Assembly (NCBI GenBank): GCA_965198995.1
Contig: CBDAQG010000002.1
Coordinates: 2,480,001-2,544,000 of the forward strand
DNA length: 64,000 bases
Source: CAXMMR01 sp965198995
GTDB taxonomy: Bacteria > Pseudomonadota > Alphaproteobacteria > Acetobacterales > Acetobacteraceae
Direction: 5' to 3'
The position numbers and the translations under genes are program-made. Below the pieces are notes generated by a model. It searched no databases and was not told where the DNA came from. It saw only the letters and a list, made by a program, of their open reading frames with translations. Of this stretch, positions 1-6,847 are shown in pieces. How positions within the stretch are numbered: the first letter of the stretch is position 1; each line of letters begins with the position of its first letter.

Positions 1-128
1 GCCTGGCCTTCGAAGCGGCTGGCAAAGCCGTAGGGGACGTCTTTCATCGCGCCGCTCTTGGTGGAGATCGCGCCGCGGCCGTCCTTGATGCCGCCGCTCC
101 AGACGGCGCTGCCTGACGTTGTCGACAT
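1..128 (-). CDS. osmC: OsmC-family peroxiredoxin, N-terminal part (cut by window edge)
   Basis: Reading leftward from an ATG at 128, 42 codons stay open to the window edge. The peptide begins MSTTSGSAVWSGGIKDGRG and continues with ISTKSGAMKDVPYGFASRFE, which is the typical start of OsmC/Ohr-type hydroperoxide reductases (a GSAxWxGxLKDGxGxxSTxSG pattern followed by PYxFxSRFE). In this family two cysteines reduce organic hydroperoxides; both lie beyond the window, so activity cannot be judged here. The gene is divergent from the phosphorylase-like gene that starts at 345, with about 216 bases between them. Family assignment is firm from the N-terminus; OsmC rather than Ohr is likely but not proven. 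Confidence 0.85.
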   Translation of the reverse strand, partial: MSTTSGSAVWSGGIKDGRGAISTKSGAMKDVPYGFASRFEGQ

Positions 129-344
129 GGTGCTGGCTCCTGAATGGCGGCGACGCAGAGGCGGACCGCGCTGTTCGGACACGCAACGGCCCAGCCGGCG
201 CGAAGTTTGGCGCGCCCGCCGGAGCGGCCCCAGGCCCCGCGCAAGCCGACCAGCTGGGCCAGGCGCTTGCAACGGCGCCCCGGCCAGTCACACCCTGCCC
301 GATCACGCCGCCCCCGTTCACGCCTGCCGTCAGCGAGACCGCCC

Positions 345-1433
345 ATGAGCAGCAGTCACAACCCCTACCGCCGCTTCGGCCGCTCCCTGCATGCGGGGGC
401 GAGCTTCCGGCCGGGCCTCACCAACGCCCCGCCGCTGCCAGTCGTCGACTACGCCGCCGTCGGCCAGGCCGCGCCGACGCTGTCCGCCGCCACCAGCAGC
501 GGCACGCTGCCGAAGGCCGACGCCGTCGTCATCACCTGGGCCGACGCCGAGTGGGCGGCGATGCAGCACGTGTTCTGCGGCGGCGGCACGCCGATGCCCT
601 ATGCCGACCGCAGCCGCGGCAGCTGGACCGGCTGGCGCAAATACGCCCAGGGCCTGCCGAGCGGCGCGCCGTCCGACTGGAGCTTCTGGGGCGAGTACCG
701 CCTGGTCGAGATCGCCGCCAGGCCGGTGCTGCTGTTCAAGTCGAACACCCATCTCGACTTTCCCGGCCAGACCTACCTTGCCGCCCTGATCGACCTGCTG
801 ATCCGCGACGTCGCCCCGTCGCTGATCCTGTCTATCGGCACCGCCGGCGGCGCCCAGACCACCGACCACATCGGCACCGTGCGCGCCGTCAGCGCCGGCA
901 CCCTCTACCAGGCCGGCCAGCCGCAAGCCGACTGGCCCGTCTACCGCAACGCCTGGCGCGCCAGCGACACCCTGCTGACCAATCCCAACCTCGGCAAGCT
1001 GCTGTTCCCGATCCCGACCACGAGCGCCGACCTCGCCACCCTGCGCAGCAGCTTCAACAAGGCCTTCGGCACCGGCTACACCCTCGCCCAGCTCGACCCG
1101 GACGGGCTGAACACCGGCGACCCGGTGCCGCAGCTGTTCGACCAGACCGGCGGCGCCACCTCGCTGCTCACCGCCACCGGCTTCCTCGTCGGCACCACCG
1201 CCGGCGACTTTGCCACCTACAGCGCCATCGAGGAGGACGACGCCGTGATCGGCCAGGCCTGCGCCGCCAGCGGCACCGCCTTCGGCTTCGTCCGCAACAT
1301 CTCCGACCCGGTGCAGAACGCCGCCCTCCCGAGCGCCGCGCAAGGCAATTGGGGGAGCGCCGTCTACGACGCCTACGGCCTCTACACCAGCTACAACGGC
1401 GCTCTCGCCGCTTGGGCTATTCTCGCGGCTTAA
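345..1433 (+). CDS. Nucleoside phosphorylase-like protein
   Basis: A 362-residue protein. The core carries a glycine-rich SIGTAGG segment after a hydrophobic strand, as in the phosphorylase superfamily (purine nucleoside phosphorylase, MTA/SAH nucleosidase), and a later acidic EEDDAVIGQAC segment that matches the usual position of the nucleoside-binding glutamates. It ends with the common FGFVRNISDP-type strand. No signal peptide is evident. The ATG at 345 was chosen because the longer in-frame extension is Arg/Pro-rich and looks like noncoding GC-rich sequence. Family knowledge suggests cleavage or phosphorolysis of a nucleoside; the substrate is not known. The stop codon is followed almost at once by a hairpin repeat, and the next gene converges on it. 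Confidence 0.7.
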   Translation: MSSSHNPYRRFGRSLHAGASFRPGLTNAPPLPVVDYAAVGQAAPTLSAATSSGTLPKADAVVITWADAEWAAMQHVFCGGGTPMPYADRSRGSWTGWRKYAQGLPSGAPSDWSFWGEYRLVEIAARPVLLFKSNTHLDFPGQTYLAALIDLLIRDVAPSLILSIGTAGGAQTTDHIGTVRAVSAGTLYQAGQPQADWPVYRNAWRASDTLLTNPNLGKLLFPIPTTSADLATLRSSFNKAFGTGYTLAQLDPDGLNTGDPVPQLFDQTGGATSLLTATGFLVGTTAGDFATYSAIEEDDAVIGQACAASGTAFGFVRNISDPVQNAALPSAAQGNWGSAVYDAYGLYTSYNGALAAWAILAA

Positions 1434-1436
1434 TGA

Positions 1437-1573
1437 AGGAAGGCCAGGGGCTTTGCCCCTGGACCCCATTAAAGGCGAAGCCTTTAAAATCCACATTTTA
1501 TCCATGTTCACCGGGCGAGGTCGGTGGCGCGATCAACAGGATTGAATGGCTTCGCCAAGCAAGAACAGAGCCC
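1437..1573. repeat. Intergenic hairpin-module repeat (copy 1)
   Basis: Fills the gap between two convergent genes. It contains hairpin A (CCAGGGGCTTTGCCCCTGG, 1444-1462), hairpin B (TTAAAGGCGAAGCCTTTAA, 1469-1487), a short AT-rich stretch, and module C (ATGGCTTCGCCAAGCAAGAA, about 1545-1564). The same modules recur between many other gene pairs in this window. They may act as bidirectional terminators or RNA-stabilising stem-loops. Confidence 0.85.
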
Positions 1574-1583
1574 GCCAGACGCC

Positions 1584-2621
1584 TCAGTTCTGCCATGTCA
1601 GCGGCCTGCTGCGGGCCAGGGTGAACCCGCCGACCGTCACCCGGCCATCCTGCCACTGCAGCGGCAGCGTCACCACTGCCGGGCCGCCATCCGCCGGGCT
1701 GCGCTCGAGCAGCCCGATCACCGCGCCGAGCGCCATCGCCTGGCCGCGTCCCAGCGCGCCGAGGTCGGCGAGTTGGTCGACCAGCGCGTCGGCGCCGGTC
1801 AACCGCAGGCTCGCCTGCGCCACCGGCTGCAGCGCCGTGTCGAGCGAGCCGCTGCCGCTGGCGTTGACGGTCATCGGCCCGGACCGGGCGACGAGGCGCG
1901 CGATCGTCACCTTGCCGCCGCCCGCCTGCCAGGCGCGCGCCCGCTCCGCCGGCCGCAGGTCCGGCCGCGTCGCCGGCCCGCTCACCATGCCCGCCGCCTC
2001 AAGGTCGACCGGCAACGCCGGCGCGCTCGCCGCCACCAGGCCCTGCGCCGCCAGCGCCACCGAGAGCAGCGGCTGCCCGACGGCGGCGCCGGGGTGCGGC
2101 ACCAGGCGCAGGCTGCCGCCGGCGACGCTGAACCGCGCGCTGCCGGCACTGAGCGCCAGCCCGCCGGCGGTGATCGGCACCGGCGCGCCGGCATCCTGCA
2201 GGTCGATCGTCGCGCCGACCGGCCCGATGGCGTTCAGCACCGGCAGGCCGGCGACCCCGAGGCTCTCCGCCCCGTCGTCGTCAACGCTCAGCAGCGACGG
2301 CCGGAGCAGCGACCAGCTCAGCCGCACCAGCGCCGCCTGCCACACGATGCCGCTCGGCACCGCCTCGCCACCGCCGGCCAGCCGCACCGCCGGCACGACC
2401 ACCGCGCCATCGAACACCGTAGCGGCGCGTGGTGGCGCATGGTCGATCGTCCAGCCCGCCGCCCGCATGTCGCGCTCCCAGTCGCCGAGGCCGCTCTCCA
2501 GCCGGGCGCGGATCAGCGCCGCCGCCGCAAGCCAGCCGGCGCCGAGCAGCAGCGCCACCGCCAGCAAGCCGAGGCCGAGCCGTCGGCCCCACCCCCTGCC
2601 CGGGTCGGGCTCGCCGCTCAT
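1584..2621 (-). CDS. DUF2125 family membrane-anchored protein
   Basis: A 345-residue protein beginning MSGEPDPGRG, with an N-terminal membrane anchor (roughly residues 12-35, LGLLAVALLLGAGWLAAAAL) followed by a long mixed beta-rich periplasmic region. The length, the anchor, the WxxDMRAAGWTIDHAPP stretch and the family-like LRLTGADALVDQLAD near the C-terminus fit DUF2125, an alphaproteobacterial family of unknown function. The ATG at 2621 overlaps the stop of a small upstream ORF as ATGA, which suggests translational coupling and decides the start. It is the last gene of a leftward cluster with ydcF-like and plsC genes, so an envelope role is inferred. Confidence 0.75.
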   Translation of the reverse strand: MSGEPDPGRGWGRRLGLGLLAVALLLGAGWLAAAALIRARLESGLGDWERDMRAAGWTIDHAPPRAATVFDGAVVVPAVRLAGGGEAVPSGIVWQAALVRLSWSLLRPSLLSVDDDGAESLGVAGLPVLNAIGPVGATIDLQDAGAPVPITAGGLALSAGSARFSVAGGSLRLVPHPGAAVGQPLLSVALAAQGLVAASAPALPVDLEAAGMVSGPATRPDLRPAERARAWQAGGGKVTIARLVARSGPMTVNASGSGSLDTALQPVAQASLRLTGADALVDQLADLGALGRGQAMALGAVIGLLERSPADGGPAVVTLPLQWQDGRVTVGGFTLARSRPLTWQN

Positions 2622-2866
2622 CGCTTCGTCCACAGCATCGCCGCCGCCGGAACCGCAACGACAGCCGGCATGGGGATGACCAGCGAGGCGAAACCCGCCG
2701 CGGCGCCGAAGGCCAAAGCCGCCACAAGCCTTTTCAACGCGTTAGCCGAGTTCAACCGCCAACGCGCAGCCTCGGGACGGGCTTGCGGGCACAGTTTCTC
2801 TGTGGATGGAAACGTGTGCGGCCAAAAGCTTGGGACCCGAGCCTGCCGATCGGTACGAGGTGGCAC
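2618..2866 (-). CDS. Small membrane protein candidate upstream of DUF2125
   Basis: A short leftward frame that ends in a TGA overlapping the ATG of the DUF2125 gene (ATGA). Its C-terminal 38 residues (LVAALAFGAAAGFASLVIPM and onward) form one plausible transmembrane helix ending in WTKR. The longest version starts at 2866 and gives 82 residues, but its first half is not protein-like. A TTG start at 2737 giving 39 residues is an alternative. It sits between plsC (stop at 2872) and the DUF2125 gene. The exact coupling overlap and the hydrophobic pattern support a real gene; there is no recognisable family. Confidence 0.35.
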   Translation of the reverse strand: MPPRTDRQARVPSFWPHTFPSTEKLCPQARPEAARWRLNSANALKRLVAALAFGAAAGFASLVIPMPAVVAVPAAAMLWTKR

Positions 2867-2871
2867 GGCAA

Positions 2872-3615
2872 TTACTCCCCTGTTCTATCCACAGCCCGTG
2901 CCCGGCCCGGCATCGCCGCCCGTCCCGCCGCCCACTCCGCCTCCAGACGCGCGAGCAGCGCCTGCCGCGACAGCCCCGGCGGGATCGGCGGCCGCAGCAC
3001 GAGGTGGATCGGCCCGGCACGCTTCAAAAACCCGCGCCGCGGCCAGCGCCGCCCACTATCGGTCGCGACCGGGATCACCGGCAGCCCGCTCGCCCGCGCC
3101 ACCGCGACGATCCCCGGCTGCAGCGGCGCCGAGACGTCGCCGGGCGCCACCCGCGTGCCCTGCGGAAAGATCACCATTTGCCGCTGATCGGCCACCGCCC
3201 GGCCGGTGTCGGCCAGCAGCCGGCGCAGCGCCGCCGCGCCAGCCTCGCGCCGCACCGCGATCATCCCGGCGCCGAGCAGCAGCGGCCCGAACAGCGGAAT
3301 GCGGGTCAGCTCGCGCTTCAGCACGTAGGCCGGCCGCGGCAGCAGCGTCATCCACACCAGCGTGTCGAAGGCGGACTGATGCTCCGAGGCGATCAGCGCC
3401 GCCCCACCGCGCGGCAGGTGCTCGCCGCCGATCACCACCAGGCGCACGCCGCACAGCCGCCGCAGCCCACCCAGCACCAGCCCGGCCCAGGCCTGCGCAT
3501 AGCGGAGGATGCGCCCGCGCGCAGCCAGCCGCAGCGGGATCGCGGCAACCCCGAGCACCGTCGTCAAGCCATACAGCCAGAGGGCAAACGCCAGGCTCCG
3601 CAGCACCCGCTTCAT
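2872..3615 (-). CDS. plsC: 1-acyl-sn-glycerol-3-phosphate acyltransferase (PlsC family)
   Basis: A 247-residue membrane acyltransferase. Known role: transfer of an acyl group to lysophosphatidic acid to give phosphatidic acid in phospholipid synthesis at the inner membrane. Seen in the sequence: an N-terminal hydrophobic segment, the HX4D catalytic motif as HQSAFD after SE, and the FPQGTR acceptor-binding motif about 80 residues later, then a PVIPV strand. Length is normal for the family. Its ATG overlaps the stop of the upstream ydcF-like gene by four bases (3612-3615), so the two are probably co-translated. Other lysophospholipid acyltransferases share these motifs, so the exact acceptor is inferred. 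Confidence 0.88.
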   Translation of the reverse strand: MKRVLRSLAFALWLYGLTTVLGVAAIPLRLAARGRILRYAQAWAGLVLGGLRRLCGVRLVVIGGEHLPRGGAALIASEHQSAFDTLVWMTLLPRPAYVLKRELTRIPLFGPLLLGAGMIAVRREAGAAALRRLLADTGRAVADQRQMVIFPQGTRVAPGDVSAPLQPGIVAVARASGLPVIPVATDSGRRWPRRGFLKRAGPIHLVLRPPIPPGLSRQALLARLEAEWAAGRAAMPGRARAVDRTGE

Positions 3616-4196
3616 CCATGCCGCAGCCGGTCAAGCCCGAGCCAGGTCACCAGCCACTTGGTGTATTCCCCGGCGAGCAGACGGATGATGTGCGGACCTC
3701 CCTCGTGCAGCGCCGCCGGCAGCACTGGATAGGCGGTCAGCCGCACCCCCGGCAGCGCCCGCCCGATCTCGATCATCGCCCGCCGCATGTGATAGCTGGC
3801 GGTCACCACGATCAGCGCATGCAGGCCGAAGTGGCGGGCCCAGGCCGCCGTCTCGGCCGCGTTGCCGACCGTGCTCGTCGCGGTGTAGCCGAGAGTGACC
3901 CGCGCAGCGAGCGGCCCGGCATCAAAACCGACCCGCTCTGTAAGCGCGGCAAGCGTCGTCTCCCGCGCAACCCCCGAGACCAGCAGACGGTTGGCCCGTC
4001 CGTCAGCCAGTAACTGCAGCGCCGTCTCGATGCGCTCGGCGCCGCCGGTCAACGCCACGATCCCGTCGGCCGCCGGTGGCGCCGCCGGCGGCCGCAGCGT
4101 GTCGTCGACGAACCAGACGAACCCCACCCCCCACAGCACCGCCGCCAGCAGCACGCCGCCCAGCGCCAGCCTCGCCGCGCGCCGCCCAGGCCTCAC
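3612..4196 (-). CDS. YdcF/SanA-like DUF218 membrane protein
   Basis: A 194-residue protein with an N-terminal signal anchor (LALGGVLLAAVLWGVGF) and a DUF218 domain: IVALTGGAERIETAL, then LLVSG, STVGNAAETAAWARHFG, and the typical VVTASYHMRRA segment. DUF218 proteins (SanA, ElyC, YdcF) are implicated in envelope integrity; their biochemical activity is poorly defined. A GTG at 4196 was chosen because it overlaps the stop of the upstream ftsX as GTGA and places the anchor at the N-terminus. The frame stays open further upstream, but there it only shadows ftsX. The gene also overlaps plsC by four bases downstream. Confidence 0.8.
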   Translation of the reverse strand: MRPGRRAARLALGGVLLAAVLWGVGFVWFVDDTLRPPAAPPAADGIVALTGGAERIETALQLLADGRANRLLVSGVARETTLAALTERVGFDAGPLAARVTLGYTATSTVGNAAETAAWARHFGLHALIVVTASYHMRRAMIEIGRALPGVRLTAYPVLPAALHEGGPHIIRLLAGEYTKWLVTWLGLDRLRHG

Positions 4197-5122
4197 GGCA
4201 GCCGCCGCAGCCAGCGCCGCACGGTCGCCTGCGCGGTCAGCCAGCCGATCACCCCGGCCGCCGGCGGCAGCACGGCGAGCCCGCCCCACAGCCGCGCCGG
4301 CAGCATCAGCCAGCCCGCACCCGCCGCCGCGCCGCGGTCGGCACCAGGGTCGGCACCAGGGTCGGCAAACGGCAGCGCGAGCCCAGCCAGACCCAGCAGC
4401 ACCGGCAGCGCCGCCACCGTCCCGAGCGCGCCGCCGAGCACCGCCAGCCGCGCCGCCCGACGCGCGAACCGCCCGGCGATGTAGCCGTCGGTGGCGCCGA
4501 GCCCGTGCACGATGCCGATCGCCGCGCGCCGCGACGCCAGCCCCGCCCGCGTCGCCACCCCCACCACCGCCGCACCCACGCCCACCACCAGCACCAGGCA
4601 GGCGCCGGCGCAGAGCTGCAGGCTGCGCGCCAACGCCGCCAGCCGCCCCAGCCAGCCGGCATTGCGCTCCACCAGCGTGCCCGCCGCCACCGCCTGCAGC
4701 CGCCCGGCCAAGGCCGCCGCCGACGCGTCCGACCAGCCGGCCGCCCCCTCCGGGGTCAGCCGCAGCTCGATCACTCCCGGCAACACCAGACCCGCCGCAG
4801 CGTCGCCCAGCCAGGGCCGCAGCAGCGCCGCCACCTCGTCACCGCCAAGCCGCCGCGCCACCCCGGCCTGCCCGGCCAGCCCACGCAGCACCGCCTCGCC
4901 CCGCGTTGCACCGTCACCGCCCGCCGGCGCGTCCGGCTGCGGCACCTGGATCGTCACCAGCCCGCCCGCGCCCGCCTGCCAGCGCCCGGCCAGCGCCGCC
5001 GCGGCGCTGCTGCCCGCCACCGCCAGCGCCGCCAGCAACGCCATCGCCGCCACCAGCACGGGCAGCACCCCGCCACCCAGAGCGCGCTCCAGCCCCAGAC
5101 CGTCTGGCTGCCGTCTTGTCAT
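4193..5122 (-). CDS. ftsX: FtsX-like cell-division ABC transporter permease
   Basis: A 309-residue polytopic protein. One transmembrane segment lies near the N-terminus (VLPVLVAAMALLAALAVAG), followed by a periplasmic domain of about 110 residues and three further helices with the cytoplasmic RAGLASRRAAIGIVHGLGAT loop typical of FtsX, where it contacts FtsE. With FtsE it forms a complex that activates septal murein hydrolases. The ATG at 5122 gives the proper cytosolic N-terminus. A direct repeat of GGTCGGCACCAG at about 4338-4370 encodes a DPGADPGAD stretch in a loop. It lies downstream of ftsE but is separated from it by a hairpin repeat, which is unusual for ftsE/ftsX. Confidence 0.85.
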   Translation of the reverse strand: MTRRQPDGLGLERALGGGVLPVLVAAMALLAALAVAGSSAAAALAGRWQAGAGGLVTIQVPQPDAPAGGDGATRGEAVLRGLAGQAGVARRLGGDEVAALLRPWLGDAAAGLVLPGVIELRLTPEGAAGWSDASAAALAGRLQAVAAGTLVERNAGWLGRLAALARSLQLCAGACLVLVVGVGAAVVGVATRAGLASRRAAIGIVHGLGATDGYIAGRFARRAARLAVLGGALGTVAALPVLLGLAGLALPFADPGADPGADRGAAAGAGWLMLPARLWGGLAVLPPAAGVIGWLTAQATVRRWLRRLP

Positions 5123-5137
5123 TGGTTGAGTTATAGC

Positions 5138-5306
5138 AGGGAAGGCCAGGGGCGTTCCCTCCGTGAGCCCACGGGCCGGTCGGTGCCGTGAGAAGCAGGA
5201 TTGGATGGCTTCGCCAAGCAAGAAAGCGCCCGCCTGAACTCCAAACGGATGGGGGTCTGGGGCCTCAGGCCCCGGCGTGGTCCAGGAGCAGAGCTCCTGG
5301 CCTTCC
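5138..5306. repeat. Intergenic hairpin-module repeat (copy 2), inside the ftsE-ftsX gap
   Basis: The gap between ftsE and ftsX holds a degraded hairpin A, module C (ATGGCTTCGCCAAGCAAGAA at about 5203-5222), hairpin D (CTGGGGCCTCAGGCCCCGG, about 5260-5280) and a further CCAGGAGC/GCTCCTGG hairpin touching the ftsE stop. In most genomes these two genes overlap or lie a few bases apart. Confidence 0.85.
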
Positions 5307-5957
5307 TCACTCCGCCAATCGCCCCCCTGCGAGCCGCAGCGCCGGCGCCGGGTGGCGTTGCACCAGCGCGCCGTCATGCGTCGCCACGATCACCGTCGTG
5401 CCGACCCGGTTCAGCTCGGCCAGCAACTGCATCAGCCGCTCCGCCTGCACCGGGTCGAGGTTGCCGGTCGGCTCGTCGGCCAGCAGCAGCTCCGGCCGCC
5501 CGACCACGGCGCGGGCGATGGCGCAGCGCTGCTGCTCGCCGCCCGACAGGGTCGCCGGCAGCACCTCGTGGCGGCGCGCCAGCCCCACCCAGCGCAGCAT
5601 CTCCGCGACGTCGACCGCGATCCGCCGCTCCGCCAGCCCGCGCAGGCGCAGCGGCAGCGCCACGTTGTCGTAGACGGAGAGCTGCGGCAGCAGCCGGAAA
5701 TCCTGCCACACCGCGCCGATCCGCCGGCGCAGCCGCGGCAGCCGCCGCCGCGGCAGCGCGCTCGCCTCGATGCCGAACAGGTGCAGCCGCCCCTCGCACG
5801 GCCGCTCGGCCAGCGTCAGCAGCCGCAGCAGCGTCGACTTGCCGGCGCCGGACGGCCCGATCAGCCAGCGGAAGCCGCCCGGCTCGACGGCGAAACTGAC
5901 CTCGTGCAGCACCGTGCCGCCGCCGTAACGCTGGCTCACCCGATCGAGCCGTATCAT
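5307..5957 (-). CDS. ftsE: Cell-division ATP-binding protein FtsE
   Basis: A 216-residue ABC ATPase, normal for FtsE. Motifs: Walker A GPSGAGKST (residues 34-42), a Q-loop at VWQDFRLLP, the signature LSGGEQQR, Walker B LLLADEPTG, and the switch histidine in ATHD. The VWQDFRLL sequence just after RRIGA is typical of FtsE rather than a lipoprotein exporter. It powers the FtsEX complex that couples divisome assembly to peptidoglycan hydrolysis. The start at MIRLDRVSQRYG (ATG at 5957) fits the family. It is divergent from the zinc-ribbon gene at 6114, with about 156 bases between. Confidence 0.92.
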   Translation of the reverse strand: MIRLDRVSQRYGGGTVLHEVSFAVEPGGFRWLIGPSGAGKSTLLRLLTLAERPCEGRLHLFGIEASALPRRRLPRLRRRIGAVWQDFRLLPQLSVYDNVALPLRLRGLAERRIAVDVAEMLRWVGLARRHEVLPATLSGGEQQRCAIARAVVGRPELLLADEPTGNLDPVQAERLMQLLAELNRVGTTVIVATHDGALVQRHPAPALRLAGGRLAE

Positions 5958-6113
5958 CTGCCCGCCCCGCACGATCCGACCACGGCGTTCTGCCACGCCC
6001 CGGCTTGACCAGGAACCAGGCCCGCGAAACCAGCTGGGGAGCGGCGCGATTGCCACCCGCCCGCCCGCCGCCTAAATCCCGCACCGGCAAGACCGCCACG
6101 TCCGGAGGGCACC

Positions 6114-6698
6114 ATGCGGATCGAGTGTCCGGCCTGCGCGGCGACCTATGAGGTGCCCGACGGCATGCTCGCCGTCGGCCAACGGGTCGCCTGCGCCCGC
6201 TGCGGCGATGATTGGACGCCGCTGCCGGCCCTCGCCGTGCCAGGCAACGCCGGCCCACTCGCCGCCGCCCCGGTCATGGCAGCCCCTGCCGCGGCCGCCG
6301 TCACCGCAGCCTCGGTCGGCACCGCTGCCCGCCTGCCCGCCTCCGACTTCGCCATCCCCGCCGCGCCGGCGCCGGCCCCGGCCCCGCCCGGCCTGCCGCC
6401 GACCGACACCGCACCGCCTCAGGCCACGCCGCCCAGCCCGCCACGACCGCCGACCGCCACCGACGCCGACCGCTCGCCGCCGAGCGTCGAGCCGGCCCGG
6501 CCGGACTGGTTCCCCCGCACCGACGCCGACTGGTCGCTGTCGGACAACCGCTCGCCGCTGGTGCCGCTGGCCTGGATCGGCAGCGTCGCCACCCTGCTCG
6601 CCCTGCTCGGCGCCGGTGTGGCCGCCCGCGACAGCCTGATGGCGCAGTGGCCGCCCACCTCACGCCTGTTCTCCGCCATCGGCCTCGACGATCGGTAG
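6114..6698 (+). CDS. Zinc-ribbon (MJ0042-type) domain membrane protein
   Basis: A 194-residue protein. Residues 1-35 are an MJ0042-type zinc ribbon (MRIECPACAATYEVPDG, then CARCGDDW) with two CxxC pairs. Then comes a Pro/Ala-rich disordered linker of about 110 residues and one transmembrane helix near residue 150 (VPLAWIGSVATLLALLGAGV). This layout, with the ribbon in the cytosol and a single C-terminal helix, is common next to ftsE in alphaproteobacteria; its function is not established. A TCCGGAGGGCACC sequence directly before the ATG is a good ribosome-binding site and supports this start. It is followed by a 27-base tandem repeat. Confidence 0.75.
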   Translation: MRIECPACAATYEVPDGMLAVGQRVACARCGDDWTPLPALAVPGNAGPLAAAPVMAAPAAAAVTAASVGTAARLPASDFAIPAAPAPAPAPPGLPPTDTAPPQATPPSPPRPPTATDADRSPPSVEPARPDWFPRTDADWSLSDNRSPLVPLAWIGSVATLLALLGAGVAARDSLMAQWPPTSRLFSAIGLDDR

Positions 6699-6724
6699 CC
6701 TGACGGGCGCGGGTTTGGGGCGCT

Positions 6725-6805
6725 GCTCCCGTCGTGCGAAGGCACGCTGACGCTCCCGTCGTGCGAAGGCACGCTGACGCGCCCGTCACGTGAATGCACG
6801 CTGAC
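6725..6805. repeat. 27-bp tandem repeat, three units
   Basis: Three consecutive 27-base units begin at 6725, 6752 and 6779. The first two are identical (core GTCGTGCGAAGGCACGCTGA) and the third is diverged. Each can form a small GTGC/GCAC hairpin, and the last unit is followed by CGCGTGACGG, which pairs with its own CCGTCACG. Similar cores recur at about 11056-11085 and 34535-34560, so this is a second dispersed repeat family. The array lies between the convergent zinc-ribbon and DUF4175 genes. Confidence 0.85.
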
Positions 6806-6847
6806 GCGTGACGGAGCCCGTAGGCAGAGCCTCTAGCCTTGCCTCAC

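Noticed and set aside
119..1624. Very long open frames antisense or out of frame to real genes (for example around 119-1624, 1524-4013, 13295-14812 and 20590-23070)
   Set aside because: They are Arg/Pro/Ala-rich shadows produced by the high GC content and show no domain motifs; the opposite frames encode clear protein families.
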